NCBI GenBank assembly: GCA_022841795.1
Contig: JALHQU010000004.1
Location: forward strand, 1 to 64,000
Source of the DNA: Fimbriiglobus sp.
GTDB lineage: Bacteria; Planctomycetota; Planctomycetia; Gemmatales; Gemmataceae
DNA: 64,000 nt
Direction of reading: 5' to 3'
In this document: positions 23,866-35,267 of the stretch, one piece after another
How positions within the stretch are numbered: position 1 is the first letter of the stretch
Layout of the letters: each line of letters begins with the position of its first letter
Notes under the pieces: generated by a model
What the model saw: only the letters and a program-made list of their open reading frames with translations
Databases searched by the model: none
What the model was told of the DNA's origin: nothing
Made by a program: the position numbers and the translations under genes

Positions 23866-26109
23866 TCAGATAGGCGGTTCGTTCGACCCCGGTGCGATCT
23901 CTTCGATGACGACTTCGGTCTTCGCGGGCCAGACCCACACATGCCCCTTCCTGTCAGCCAACCAGTCTCTCGCTTCTTTCTCCGTCTCGCACGAGTGGTC
24001 GGGTGTGCGAGATGGATCGACCGGTGCTTCGCCAAGAGTGACGTACCACATCCCGGCTTTGCCCTCGAAGGTGGCGTCCGGCCCACCCGCCTTTGCCGCA
24101 TCCGTCGCGTCGGGGGAGATCGTACTTGCTTCATCGGATGCGTCGGGTGAGCTTGCTGTTTCGTCGTCGCCGGAAGTGACCTCGGTTGTCTCCACCGGGA
24201 GTTCGCCCTGACTCCAGACGTGTTTGAGTTCGGTGCGGTGGCTCCCCTTGAGTTTCTTGAACGCTCGCCCGCAAACCACAACTTGGACGTTCTCGTTTCG
24301 TCCCGCAAGGGCCACGAACGGTTCGATCAGGTAGTTTTCCTTGTCGGAAATGGTCGTCTTGTCGGCCAGCGTCATCGGGAAGTCGATCAACGCGAAGCCG
24401 GGGTAGTTGTAGTCGGACTGTCCCGTCAACTTCAGCAGGGCAAACTGGTAGCCGAGGGCGACGTATCCGATGGAAGTCGCCCCCAGCGTCGTCCACGGCA
24501 CCTTGCCGACGCGGAGCTTGAACCCACGCTCCCCGACATCAAACCGGACGGGCTGGTGCGGCCAGCGGCTCGCATCGCCGGCCTTCAGGGCGTTCAGGTA
24601 TTCGTTGATCCCGTCCGACATCGCGTCGGAGAGTTGCTCGAATGGGATGGTGGCACTCTTCGCGTCCACGTCGTTGCTGAGGCTTTGCACGGTGGTTCGG
24701 AGTGCGTCGATTTGCCGGGAGAGGGCGTCCCGCTGCTCGAACGCCGCCCGGAGCCGGTGCAGTTGGGCGATCCGTTCTTCCAGTCGGCCTACATCCACGT
24801 CGAGGGCCGCGACCTCGGGCGGCATTGACGCGGCGACCGCAGCCCGAACCGGCCTGAGAGCGGCCTCGACTTCCGCGAGTTCCTCGTCCGTTCGCCGGAG
24901 CCGACCGCTCACAGCCGCCCGTTCCTCCACGAGTCGCTTGAGGAGGTCTTCGAGTTCGGACCCCTCGCCCTCCAATTGCTCGATCTCGAACGCCAACCGC
25001 CGTCCGGCACCTGTCTCGGTCCCGGCCCCACGGTCGGGGATGGACTGGTGACAGACGAAGCACTCTCCGGGCGGGGTCGAGCCGGGCGTCACCTTCTGAT
25101 CGCAATACGGGCAGCAGGTGACGCTGAGCGGTTTGAAAACCTCTCCCGCCGTCTCGACCCGTCGCATCTTCCGTAACTCTCCGGCGACCGTCTCGCGGTA
25201 GGCGGACAGTTCCGCGAACCGCCGTTCGATGTCCGACAACCGCGTGCGATCCCGATCCCGGTCGGTGGCGAGGCGGACTCGGCGTTCGCCCAACCCGGTG
25301 TCGGCGGGTTGCGACTCTCGCACGGGCCGGGAGGCGAGAAGGTCGGAGACGATTTCTTCCCGGCGGCGGCGGCGGTCCTCGATGTCCGACTTCAGACCCA
25401 CCGCCGCCTGCTCGATGGCGTCCGGGGTCGGGGCGTTGCTGAGCGTCGGGTCCGGGATGAGGTCTTTCGCGGCCTGCTGGAGCACCGACTCGAACTGCTC
25501 CTTGCGGGCCTCCAGGGTGAGCAACTGCTTCCGCTGCTCAATCTGCGTCCCGAGTTCGCTCGGGTAAAGTTTGTCGGCCACCCCCAGGAATTGCAGCAGG
25601 CAGGCGTGCTGCTCCTTCTCGGGCTGCTTGTCCGCGAGGTCCGACCAGAACCGCTCCTCGCGGAAAACGTGTCGGAACAACATCCGCCAACTCAACTCGG
25701 GCCAGGTCGCCCCGGAGAACGGGTTTCCTTTAGGGAAGTACACCACAGGGATGCCGAGCCGCTTGAGGAACCAGGCCGAAAAATCCTCACTGGACATGCC
25801 CTCGCCGTTGACGAAAACTTTGTGCTTCGCCCCGGCTTCCTTCCACCGCCTCTGCACGATGACTTCCTCGCCGCCCACATCCATGTTCAGGGTGGCGGTA
25901 TCGAACTTCGTCGCCAGGTTCTCGCCCATCGCCTTCTCGGGCGTGTCCTTGTCCCCGAGTAAATAGGAAATGGTCTGAAGCCAGCCGGACTTGCCGGTGT
26001 CCTTCAGGCCGACGACGACGTTCACCCCCGGCTCCAGGACGAGGGTGTCATCGTCCCCGGCGGCGGTCGTTCGGCAGACGGTTTTGAGTCGAACGGGTTT
26101 CGCGGTCAT
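23866..26109 (-). CDS. SMC/Rad50-like ATPase of an ABC-three-component-type system
   Basis: The 747-aa ATPase has Walker A GLKDTGKS at 34-41, an N-terminal PRKGNP-like structural segment, two long coiled-coil arms (about 180-320 and 370-500), and a zinc-hook-like tip with CPYC at 333-336 and CFVC at 350-353. A signature-like LGATSIGYVALGYQFALLKL and Walker B GFALIDFPM follow. The C-terminus adds a long acidic Ser/Asp linker and a small WYVTLGEAP domain. It overlaps the middle-component gene by ATGA. In ABC-3C conflict systems such ATPases sense invading DNA and release an effector; that role is inferred from family and gene order. Confidence 0.85.
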   Translation of the reverse strand: MTAKPVRLKTVCRTTAAGDDDTLVLEPGVNVVVGLKDTGKSGWLQTISYLLGDKDTPEKAMGENLATKFDTATLNMDVGGEEVIVQRRWKEAGAKHKVFVNGEGMSSEDFSAWFLKRLGIPVVYFPKGNPFSGATWPELSWRMLFRHVFREERFWSDLADKQPEKEQHACLLQFLGVADKLYPSELGTQIEQRKQLLTLEARKEQFESVLQQAAKDLIPDPTLSNAPTPDAIEQAAVGLKSDIEDRRRRREEIVSDLLASRPVRESQPADTGLGERRVRLATDRDRDRTRLSDIERRFAELSAYRETVAGELRKMRRVETAGEVFKPLSVTCCPYCDQKVTPGSTPPGECFVCHQSIPDRGAGTETGAGRRLAFEIEQLEGEGSELEDLLKRLVEERAAVSGRLRRTDEELAEVEAALRPVRAAVAASMPPEVAALDVDVGRLEERIAQLHRLRAAFEQRDALSRQIDALRTTVQSLSNDVDAKSATIPFEQLSDAMSDGINEYLNALKAGDASRWPHQPVRFDVGERGFKLRVGKVPWTTLGATSIGYVALGYQFALLKLTGQSDYNYPGFALIDFPMTLADKTTISDKENYLIEPFVALAGRNENVQVVVCGRAFKKLKGSHRTELKHVWSQGELPVETTEVTSGDDETASSPDASDEASTISPDATDAAKAGGPDATFEGKAGMWYVTLGEAPVDPSRTPDHSCETEKEARDWLADRKGHVWVWPAKTEVVIEEIAPGSNEPPI

Positions 26110-26660
26110 GGGCGGATCACCTGTCCGAGCGGGAGTTGGGCGACTTCTTCCTCGAAGAGTTGGTACACGAGCTTCTTCAACCAGTCGCCCTTCTTGTCAC
26201 CGAGGAGTTTCTTGACCGCCTTCATCTGCCCGCGAAGGTCTTGGAACGAGTCCTCACCGGCTAACCGGCGGGCGACCGCCACCCCGGCGTCCGTGAGGGT
26301 GAACACGAACGTCTTGTCCCGCCGCTCGACGGTCAGAACCGCCCGGCTCTCCAGGTAGGCGAGGATTTGGTAGTAGCGGGCGTCCCACGGACCGTAATGG
26401 TGCCGCACCATCGCGGATTCGACATCGCCGTTCGCGGTGGCCTCAGCCTTCTGCTTCAAGTGGTCCGCAGCCCGCTGGAAGAAGCTCGGGTAGCGGACGA
26501 AGAAGTCGAGTTTGGCGAGCTTCGTCAGTCCCTCGATGCGGTTTTTCACGCCGCACAAGTGGATGAGTAATGTGATTCGGGCTGCATGGAATTCGGTGAT
26601 CTGGTCTGCTGTGAGCGTGCGGCCAGCCGGGTATTTGTCGAGGGCAGTCGTCGGGGTCAT
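26106..26660 (-). CDS. ABC-3C middle-component-like winged-helix protein
   Basis: The 184-aa protein contains the marker RIEGLTKLAKLDFFVRYP, then HHYGPWDARYYQILAYLES and a winged-helix part (VERRDKTFVFTLTDAGVAVA). This order matches the middle components that link the ABC ATPase to the effector in ABC-three-component systems. It overlaps both neighbours by 4 nt (ATGA at each end), so all three proteins should be made in step. Confidence 0.78.
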   Translation of the reverse strand: MTPTTALDKYPAGRTLTADQITEFHAARITLLIHLCGVKNRIEGLTKLAKLDFFVRYPSFFQRAADHLKQKAEATANGDVESAMVRHHYGPWDARYYQILAYLESRAVLTVERRDKTFVFTLTDAGVAVARRLAGEDSFQDLRGQMKAVKKLLGDKKGDWLKKLVYQLFEEEVAQLPLGQVIRP

Positions 26661-27940
26661 GCGGACGCCCTCACCAGTCGGTGCAGGCACCGGTTCATCA
26701 CGTCGTACATGCACCCGTATAGCGTCCCCTCCGGCGGCTTGGGGTCGCAGGAGAGCGTGTCCCGAAGGGCCATAATTTCCTGCTGGCACCGGCTGTGAAA
26801 CTGAAGCCCGTCGTCGGCCAGTTCCCCTGCGTCCAGACGTGTCTTCAGTCGGTGCAGGCGGGCGAGTATCTCCCCCTCCACGAAGTCCCGGTCGTCCACG
26901 CTCAGGTATTTAGCTTGTCGGGCGTCCCGCAGATAACGCCTACGTTGCTCCTTGGCGACCTCGACGGAAGTGGTATCAACTCCGGCGGCGACGAGCTTGT
27001 TTTCCAAGGCAGTGCTGGTTCCTGCTTGCGTAGGGTGAAGGATGGCGTGTGCCTGCCCCAGCAACCAAGTCCGCAATTCAGTCACCACGAGCCGCTTCGC
27101 GGGCTTCTCCGTGCGACCGCACGCGAGGGAGGCGTCCTGAACCCGTCGGAATAGCCGGTCGTACAATTCCTGCCGTTGATCCGGGGCCAAGTATTGGCCG
27201 GCGGTATCGAGTACCCGTTCCAGTTTGAGCAGGTTCTCGTTCCGAACATCCGGTGTCGTGGCTCGGCACTCCCAAACCGTGCGTTCGGCCCAGAACGCGA
27301 TGCCATTCCCGTTTGGTGATACTGGCAGGTGGGCAGTGGGCTTCTTTGCGAAAGATGTCGTGATCGCGGTTGCGACGGCTGCGATGTCTGCCGAACTTGG
27401 ACTCCTCGCTGGATTGTCGATCTCCGTCTTAAGGGCAGCCAGAATCGTGTCAGGCTGCCAGCAGGTGACGACCCGAAAGCGACACGGCTCTTGTCCACGG
27501 TCGTGTGCCAGGGATTTTTCCAAGATGCACTTCCCTGGCCCCGTGCCGTTTCGGGACGGCCCTGGCCTACAAAGTTCGGCCACTGTCCATGCTTGGCCGA
27601 GATCGCTGCTCTTGACTTGAACGAACTCGAACCATTCGACGCTTTGGATGTGCCAGACCAGAACGATGTCGTCTTCGGCCTCGCACCACACTTCAGTCGG
27701 TCCGCCCCCGAGGAGCATGTCAAGACACTTGCCGGCGGCAACGTGATCCTGAAAGTCGAAGCCCGCTCGTGCCGTTCGCCCTCCCTGTTCCACCGGGTCG
27801 AGGTCGCGGAAGGAAGGTTTCGGCAGCGGTGCGGGTGACACCGCAGGTGCCGGTACGACGGCAAGCACCGGTGCTGCCACGGGGGTAGCTGCCACCGGGG
27901 TCGGCGTGGTAGGCGTCGTCGTGGTCTTCTTCTTCGCCAT
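26657..27940 (-). CDS. DUF4297/Cap4-like dsDNA endonuclease effector
   Basis: The 427-aa protein has a Pro/Ala/Thr-rich N-terminal stretch (6-42) followed by a DUF4297 nuclease domain: GGRTARAGFDFQDHVAAG at 53-70, acidic EAEDD at 87-91 and QVKSSD at 108-113, the restriction-endonuclease-like active site. The same domain is the DNA-cutting effector Cap4 of CBASS, but no cGAS-like cyclase is present here. The C-terminal half is helical and probably binds the partner proteins. It is the first structural gene of the operon, coupled to the middle component. Confidence 0.82.
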   Translation of the reverse strand: MAKKKTTTTPTTPTPVAATPVAAPVLAVVPAPAVSPAPLPKPSFRDLDPVEQGGRTARAGFDFQDHVAAGKCLDMLLGGGPTEVWCEAEDDIVLVWHIQSVEWFEFVQVKSSDLGQAWTVAELCRPGPSRNGTGPGKCILEKSLAHDRGQEPCRFRVVTCWQPDTILAALKTEIDNPARSPSSADIAAVATAITTSFAKKPTAHLPVSPNGNGIAFWAERTVWECRATTPDVRNENLLKLERVLDTAGQYLAPDQRQELYDRLFRRVQDASLACGRTEKPAKRLVVTELRTWLLGQAHAILHPTQAGTSTALENKLVAAGVDTTSVEVAKEQRRRYLRDARQAKYLSVDDRDFVEGEILARLHRLKTRLDAGELADDGLQFHSRCQQEIMALRDTLSCDPKPPEGTLYGCMYDVMNRCLHRLVRASA

Positions 27941-28014
27941 CCGGGACTCGCTAACTCGTGGCTCGTTGGTTTGCCGCGTGGGCCTTGACTGTTCTGCCGG
28001 GCGGCGTTATTGCC

Positions 28015-28374
28015 TTACGCCCGTTTTCTCGGGCGTGCTCCCGTTGTCGCTGTCGGGGCCATCCCGGCGAGCACTTTATCGAGGGCGGCGTCGTCCAGGG
28101 CGGCGAGGCGGCGGAACGCATCGGGGCGTTCCAGCACCCGCTTCTTGATCCCCTCGGGTATCCGGTGGGCCAGCAGCAGGAGTTCGTCCACGTCGGCGTC
28201 GAGGGCGGTCGCCAACTTCAGGATCAGCCCTTCGCCGGGGGCGTCCCCGAAGTCGAGCTTGCCGTTCTCGATCTTGCTCAGGTAAGTGAAGTGGACGCCA
28301 ACGACTCCCGCGAGGGTGCGGAGATCGACGCCCTTCACCTTTCGTGCAGCCCTCACCTTCTCGCCGAACGTCAT
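28015..28374 (-). CDS. XRE-family transcriptional regulator
   Basis: The 119-aa protein has an N-terminal Cro/C1-type HTH (about 1-70): MTFGEKVRAARKVKGVDLRT, LAGVVGVHFTYLSKIENGKL and LKLATALDADVDELLLLA. The ATG at 28374 starts the conserved domain. It lies 74 nt before the DUF4297 gene on the same strand and divergent from hsdM (153 nt apart), so it could control the conflict operon, the restriction operon, or both. Confidence 0.85.
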   Translation of the reverse strand: MTFGEKVRAARKVKGVDLRTLAGVVGVHFTYLSKIENGKLDFGDAPGEGLILKLATALDADVDELLLLAHRIPEGIKKRVLERPDAFRRLAALDDAALDKVLAGMAPTATTGARPRKRA

Positions 28375-28527
28375 GCGGCCCCCTTGCTGTCGGGCAGAGC
28401 TAAGAATATCTTTGTTGTAGTCGAGAGTCAACACGCCGGCTCGTCGTACTGACGGTCAGCTTCAACTACCGACATCGCGTTCGAGCCGCCGCTGTGGCAA
28501 CATGGCGTGAATTTTCGAGGGTCTGGG

Positions 28528-30077
<1,550 letters not shown>

Positions 30078-30081
<4 letters not shown>

Positions 30082-31379
30082 ATAGTGATTGGCAAGAGGG
30101 CAAGTTGGCGAATATCGCTGATGTCGTAATGGGGACTTCGCCTCCTGGCGAAACCACCAACGAAATTGGCAACGGTACTCCGTTGTTGAATGGGCCTACC
30201 GAGTTCACCACACGCTGTCCAATCGCAGTTCAGTACACCACGTCTCCCGTAAAGCTCTGTGAGGCGGGTGATCTGCTCTTTTGTGTTCGTGGTTCAACGA
30301 CTGGCAGGATGAATTTAGCCGACAAGAAATACGCAATTGGGCGTGGCCTGGCTGCGATACGACATCGAGAAGGAGCCGAGTACCACCCTTACCTTCGGGC
30401 TGTGATCGAACTTGCACTCCCGCGATTGCTCGCTGTGTCGAATGGCTCGACCTTCCCCTCGGTGTCTCGATTGGACATCGAAAATGTATCAATTCAGGTT
30501 CCACCATTAAACGACCAACACCGCATCGCGGACATACTCGGCTCGTTGGATGACAAGATCGAGTTGAATCGGCGGACTAACGAGACGTTGGAGGCGATGT
30601 CCCGAACACTGTTCCGGTCGTGGTTCGTGGACTTCGATCCAGTGCGGTCCAAGGCAGACGGTCAAAAGCCTCATGGCCTGGATGGTGCCACCACGAAAAT
30701 GTTCCCGGACTCGTATGAGTTAAGCCGCATAGGTCGCGTTCCTGTAGGTTGGCAGGTCGTCCCCATCGGAGATCACATCGACGCGGTGAAAGGCTTGAGT
30801 TACAAGGGCGACGGACTGGCCGAATCGGGACGGCCCCTCCACAATTTGAACTCGGTTTACGAAGGTGGGGGTTACAAGTACGAGGGGATCAAATTCTACA
30901 CGGGTGAGTACAAAGATCGCCATCTCGTTCGCCCCGGCGACGTGATTGTGGCGAACACCGAGCAGGGACACGACCTGCTTCTGATCGGCTACCCGGCCAT
31001 CGTCCCCAAGTTCTACGGGGAGTCCGGGCTGTTCAGTCACCACCTATACAGGGTTCGCCCCCGTGAATCGTCTCCTCTGACCAACCATTTCATCTATTTC
31101 CAGTTAATGGAACAGAGGTTTCGTGATGAAGTGACCGGCCACACCAACGGAACAACGGTCAACATGCTCGCGGCGGATGGACTGCAACGCCCGCTGTTCG
31201 CCCTCCCGCCGCCGGAACTGATTCGGGCATTCGACCGCTTAGCGGCACCGCTTTTCCAGAAGGCCGAGCAGTTGCACGGAGAATCGCTTGACTTGAAGCG
31301 GGTGCGGGACGCCCTGCTTCCCAAATTGCTTTCAGGAGAAGTCCGTGTTCACCCCTCCGAGGGGGTGCTTCGTGCCTGA
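30078..31379 (+). CDS. hsdS: Type I restriction-modification specificity subunit HsdS
   Basis: The 433-aa protein has two target-recognition domains (about 1-150 and 220-390), each followed by a conserved helix: [20 protein letters not shown] with [10 protein letters not shown], and [20 protein letters not shown] with [16 protein letters not shown]. It sets the DNA sequence recognised by the HsdMSR complex. It starts with GTG inside the hsdM stop and overlaps the next gene by 8 nt. The composition is less GC-rich than its neighbours, as usual for swapped specificity genes. Confidence 0.95.
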
Positions 31380-32124
31380 CGCGAACGAGTCTTCGACGTT
31401 CAAGATGGACGGGGTGCGGTCAGTGGTTGACCGTTACCCCGGTGCCGTGCAACTCACCCACCAAGTCACTGCCATCGAACAGGCCCTTGATTCAGAATTG
31501 CCGGGGCTGGCATTCGATCTCTCGAAGACGTTGGTCGAGACGGTCTGCAAGACGGTTTTGAACGACTGCACAGTCGTGTTCGACAAGGACGACGACCTGC
31601 CCGCGTTGCTCAAGAAGGTGTTTACCTGCCTTCGACTGTTCCCGGACGGTCAGGCGGCACCGGGGCAGGTTCAGGAGCGGCTGAAGCGAACCCTGAACGG
31701 ATTGAGTACGACCGTTCAGGGGCTATGCGAACTCCGTTCGAATCACGGCCTGGCTGGGCACGGTCAGGACGCCTTTGCAACGAACCTCGAACGAGTTCAG
31801 GCCGAGTTTGCCGCACGAGCCGCCGACGCCGTGGCCTGTTTCCTCTGGAACGCCCACAAGAACTACCAGCGGGTGCCAGCGGTTCACCGGTTGCAGTACA
31901 CCGACCACGGGAACTTCAACGACTGGCTGGACGGCCTCCACGAACCGGTTCGCATTCTTACTGACCTGGAGTATGTGGTCAGTGAAGTGTTGTTCAAGGT
32001 GGATCAGGAGGCGTACCGTTCCGCCCTGGAAGATTACACAGCGGGAGGCAGCAAGGACGCAGATGACGACCTCACGGCGGATGACGCCGACATTCAGCAA
32101 GACAACGAAGAGGATCGGTCATGA
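31372..32124 (+). CDS. Abortive-infection-like protein within the hsd operon
   Basis: The 250-aa protein contains [20 protein letters not shown] followed by LAGHGQ, the characteristic (L)R(N/S)xHGLAGHG motif of Abi C-terminal domains found between hsdS and hsdR in many type I loci. I chose the GTG at 31372 (GAGGGGG nine nt upstream) over a GTG at 31345. The end is very acidic. The stop overlaps the hsdR ATG (ATGA). Its effect on restriction is not known; a modulator or abortive-infection role is inferred. Confidence 0.78.
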   Translation: MPDANESSTFKMDGVRSVVDRYPGAVQLTHQVTAIEQALDSELPGLAFDLSKTLVETVCKTVLNDCTVVFDKDDDLPALLKKVFTCLRLFPDGQAAPGQVQERLKRTLNGLSTTVQGLCELRSNHGLAGHGQDAFATNLERVQAEFAARAADAVACFLWNAHKNYQRVPAVHRLQYTDHGNFNDWLDGLHEPVRILTDLEYVVSEVLFKVDQEAYRSALEDYTAGGSKDADDDLTADDADIQQDNEEDRS

Positions 32125-35100
32125 TTGCGGATCAACCTGCCATCACTGAGTCCGTGGTCGAGCAAGCGACCTTGGCGTGGTTCGAGAGTCTCGGGTACGC
32201 GATCCTCGGCGGGCCAAGTATTGGCCCCGGCGAGCCAACAGCGGAACGAGCTTCGTTCGCGGACGTGATCCTCGTGGGTCGGTTGCGTGCGGCACTGGTG
32301 AGGATCAACCCCACCATCCCGGCGGACGCCATCGAAGAGGCCGTCCGCAAAGTCACACACGCCGACACCCCGAGCCTGATCGAGAACAACCGCCGCATCC
32401 ACCGCCTGCTGACCGAGGGCGTGGACGTGGAGTACAGCCGCCAGGACGGCTCGGTGGCCGGCGACAAGGTGTGGCTGATCGACTTCGCCTGCCCCGAGGA
32501 AAATGACTTCCTCGTCGTCAACCAGTTCACCGTCGTGGAGGACCGGCACACCCGCCGCCTCGATGTCGTCGTGTTCGTCAACGGCCTGCCGCTGGCCGTC
32601 CTCGAACTCAAGAACCCGACTGACGAGAACGCCACCGCCAAGGACGCCTTCCACCAACTCCAGACGTACAAGGCCGAACTCCCGTCCCTGTTCGGCACCA
32701 ACGTCCTGCTCGTGGTATCGGACGGCTTCGACGCCCGCGTCGGCACGTTGACCGCTGATTGGGAACGCTTCATGCCGTGGCGGACCATCGACGGCCAGGA
32801 GGTCGCCGCGAAGGGGCTGCCGGAACTGGACGTGCTCGTGAAGGGCATCTTCAGCCGCCGCCGGCTGCTCGACCTGCTCCAGAACTTCGTCGTGTTCGAG
32901 GTGGACGGCCCGACCGTCATCAAAAAACTTGCCGGCTACCACCAGTACCACGCCGTCAACAAGGCGGTGAACTGCACCGTCGCTGCGTCGGCCCCGGACG
33001 GCGACCGCCGGGTCGGCGTCATCTGGCACACCCAGGGCAGCGGCAAGAGCCTGACAATGGCCTTCTACGCGGGCAAGGTCGTCCGGCACGACATGATGAA
33101 CAACCCGACGCTCCTGGTGCTGACCGACCGCAACGACCTGGACGACCAACTGTTCGGCACGTTCTCCGGCTGCCACGAACTGTTGCGGCAGAAGCCGGTG
33201 CAGGCCGAAGGCCGCGACGACCTGAAGGAGAAGCTGAAGGTGGCGTCGGGCGGGGTCGTGTTCACGACGATCCAGAAGTTCGCCCCGGTCAAGGGCGAGG
33301 CGTACCCGAAGCTCTCGGATCGGCACAACATCGTGGTGATCGCGGACGAGGCCCACCGCAGCCAGTACGGGTTGGAGGGCAAGGTGGACCGGGCCACCGG
33401 GAACATCGACTACGGGTTCGCCAAGCACCTGCGGGACGCCCTGCCGAACGCCTCGTTCGTCGGCTTCACCGGCACCCCCATCGAGCACGCCGACCGCAAC
33501 ACGCCCCAGGTGTTCGGCGAGTACATCGACATCTACGACATCCAGCGGGCCGTGGAGGACGGGGCGACCGTCAAAATCTACTACGAGGGGCGGCTCGCCA
33601 AGCTCGACCTGAAGGAGTCCGAGAAGCCGAAGCTGGACGCCGAGTTCGAGGAGGTCACGGAGGGCGAGGAGCAGGACGCGAAGGAGAAGGCCAAGAGCCG
33701 GTGGGCCAGGCTGGAGGCCCTGGTCGGCAGCGACACCCGGCTCGGGCTGGTGGCGAAAGACCTCGTGGAGCACTTCGAGCGGCGGCTGGAGACGATGGAC
33801 GGCAAGGGCATGATCGTCGCCATGTCGCGGCGAATCTGCGTGGACCTGTACGACCTGATCGTGAAACTGCGTCCGCAGTGGCACGACACCGACGACGCCA
33901 AGGGGGCGATCAAGATCGTGATGACCGGCTCGGCCAAGGACGGGCCGGAGTGGCAGCAGCACGTCCGCACCAAGGCGAAGCGGGAGGCGTTGGCGAAGCG
34001 GCTCAAAGACCCGAAAGACCCGCTCAAGTTGGTCATCGTCCGGGATATGTGGCTGACCGGGTTCGACGCCCCGTGCCTGCACACGATGTACTGCGACAAG
34101 CCGATGAAGGGGCACGGGCTAATGCAGGCCATCGCCCGCGTGAACCGCGTGTTCAAAGACAAGCCGGGCGGTTTGGTGGTGGACTACCTCGGGCTGGCCG
34201 AGATGCTGAAGCAGGCGTTGGGCGAGTACACCGAGGGCGACCGCGACGAGACGGGGGTGCCCATCGAGGAGGTGGTCGAGAAGCTCCGCGAGACGGCTGA
34301 GGTGGTGCGGGCGATGCTGCACGGGTTCGACTACCAGAAGTTCTTCACCGGCAAGCCGGAGGAGCGGCTCGGGGTGCTGGCGGGGGCGAAGGAGTTCATT
34401 CTCGAACTGGACCGCAAGGCCCCGATGAAGCCGGACTCGAAGGAGCCGGACGCCAAGACCCGGTACATGAACGCGGTCGCCAAGCTGACGACTCTGTTCG
34501 CCCTGTGCATGCCCCACGAGGACGCCCTCGAACTGCGGGACGAGATCGCTTTCTTCCAGGGGGTGCGGGCGGGGTTCGTGAAGCTCTCGACCGGCGGCTC
34601 CGGGGCGACCGGCGGGGACACCGATTCGGCCATCCGGCAGTTGATCTCGAAGGCGGTGGCGAGCGAGCAGGTGATCGACATCTTCGCGGCAGCGGGCCTG
34701 AAGAAGCCGGACATCTCGATCCTGTCCGACGAGTTCCTGGCCGAAATCCAGGGGATGCCGCACCGCAACCTCGCCCTGGAGTTGCTCCAGAAGCTCCTCA
34801 ACGACGAGATCAAGGGCCGGGCCAAGAAGAACCTGATCCAGTCGCGGTCGTTCGCGGCCATGCTGGAGCAGGTGATCCGGGCGTACCAGAACCGGTCCCT
34901 GGAGTCGGCCCAGGTGATCGCCCAACTCATCGCGTTGGCGAAGGAGATGAGGGAGGCCCACAAGCGGGGCGAGTCGCTCGGGCTGAGCGACGACGAGATC
35001 GCCTTCTACGACGCCCTGGAGGTGAACGACTCGGCGGTGCAGGTGCTCGGGGACGACAAGCTGCGGCTGATCGCCCGCGAACTGGTCGAGACGGTGCGGA

Positions 35101-35267
35101 AGAACACGACCATCGACTGGACGCTGAAGGAGAGCGTGAAGGCAAACCTGCGGCGGCTGGTGCGGCGAATCCTGAACAAGTACGGCTACCCGCCCGACAT
35201 GCAGCCGAAGGCCGTCCAGACCGTACTCGAACAGGCCGAGTTGCTGGCGAAGGATTGGGCCGCATGA
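32121..35267 (+). CDS. hsdR: Type I restriction enzyme HsdR (endonuclease/translocase)
   Basis: The 1048-aa subunit has an N-terminal PD-(D/E)xK nuclease ([20 protein letters not shown]), an SF2 translocase with Walker [10 protein letters not shown] (about 302-312), DEAH box [10 protein letters not shown] (about 405) and GFTGTPIE, a second RecA domain ([20 protein letters not shown]) and a helical C-terminus that docks HsdM. It cuts unmodified DNA after ATP-driven translocation. The start overlaps the Abi-like stop and the stop overlaps the nuclease-helicase start (ATGA at both ends). Confidence 0.96.
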   Translation: MIADQPAITESVVEQATLAWFESLGYAILGGPSIGPGEPTAERASFADVILVGRLRAALVRINPTIPADAIEEAVRKVTHADTPSLIENNRRIHRLLTEGVDVEYSRQDGSVAGDKVWLIDFACPEENDFLVVNQFTVVEDRHTRRLDVVVFVNGLPLAVLELKNPTDENATAKDAFHQLQTYKAELPSLFGTNVLLVVSDGFDARVGTLTADWERFMPWRTIDGQEVAAKGLPELDVLVKGIFSRRRLLDLLQNFVVFEVDGPTVIKKLAGYHQYHAVNKAVNCTVAASAPDGDRRVGVIWHTQGSGKSLTMAFYAGKVVRHDMMNNPTLLVLTDRNDLDDQLFGTFSGCHELLRQKPVQAEGRDDLKEKLKVASGGVVFTTIQKFAPVKGEAYPKLSDRHNIVVIADEAHRSQYGLEGKVDRATGNIDYGFAKHLRDALPNASFVGFTGTPIEHADRNTPQVFGEYIDIYDIQRAVEDGATVKIYYEGRLAKLDLKESEKPKLDAEFEEVTEGEEQDAKEKAKSRWARLEALVGSDTRLGLVAKDLVEHFERRLETMDGKGMIVAMSRRICVDLYDLIVKLRPQWHDTDDAKGAIKIVMTGSAKDGPEWQQHVRTKAKREALAKRLKDPKDPLKLVIVRDMWLTGFDAPCLHTMYCDKPMKGHGLMQAIARVNRVFKDKPGGLVVDYLGLAEMLKQALGEYTEGDRDETGVPIEEVVEKLRETAEVVRAMLHGFDYQKFFTGKPEERLGVLAGAKEFILELDRKAPMKPDSKEPDAKTRYMNAVAKLTTLFALCMPHEDALELRDEIAFFQGVRAGFVKLSTGGSGATGGDTDSAIRQLISKAVASEQVIDIFAAAGLKKPDISILSDEFLAEIQGMPHRNLALELLQKLLNDEIKGRAKKNLIQSRSFAAMLEQVIRAYQNRSLESAQVIAQLIALAKEMREAHKRGESLGLSDDEIAFYDALEVNDSAVQVLGDDKLRLIARELVETVRKNTTIDWTLKESVKANLRRLVRRILNKYGYPPDMQPKAVQTVLEQAELLAKDWAA

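Noticed and set aside
26657-27940. A CBASS operon based on the Cap4-like nuclease
   Set aside because: No cGAS-like cyclase is near; the neighbours are an ABC ATPase and a middle component.
34505-35263. A 1703-aa protein starting inside hsdR
   Set aside because: The first 253 codons are the shadow frame of hsdR; the real start is the ATG at 35264 overlapping the hsdR stop.
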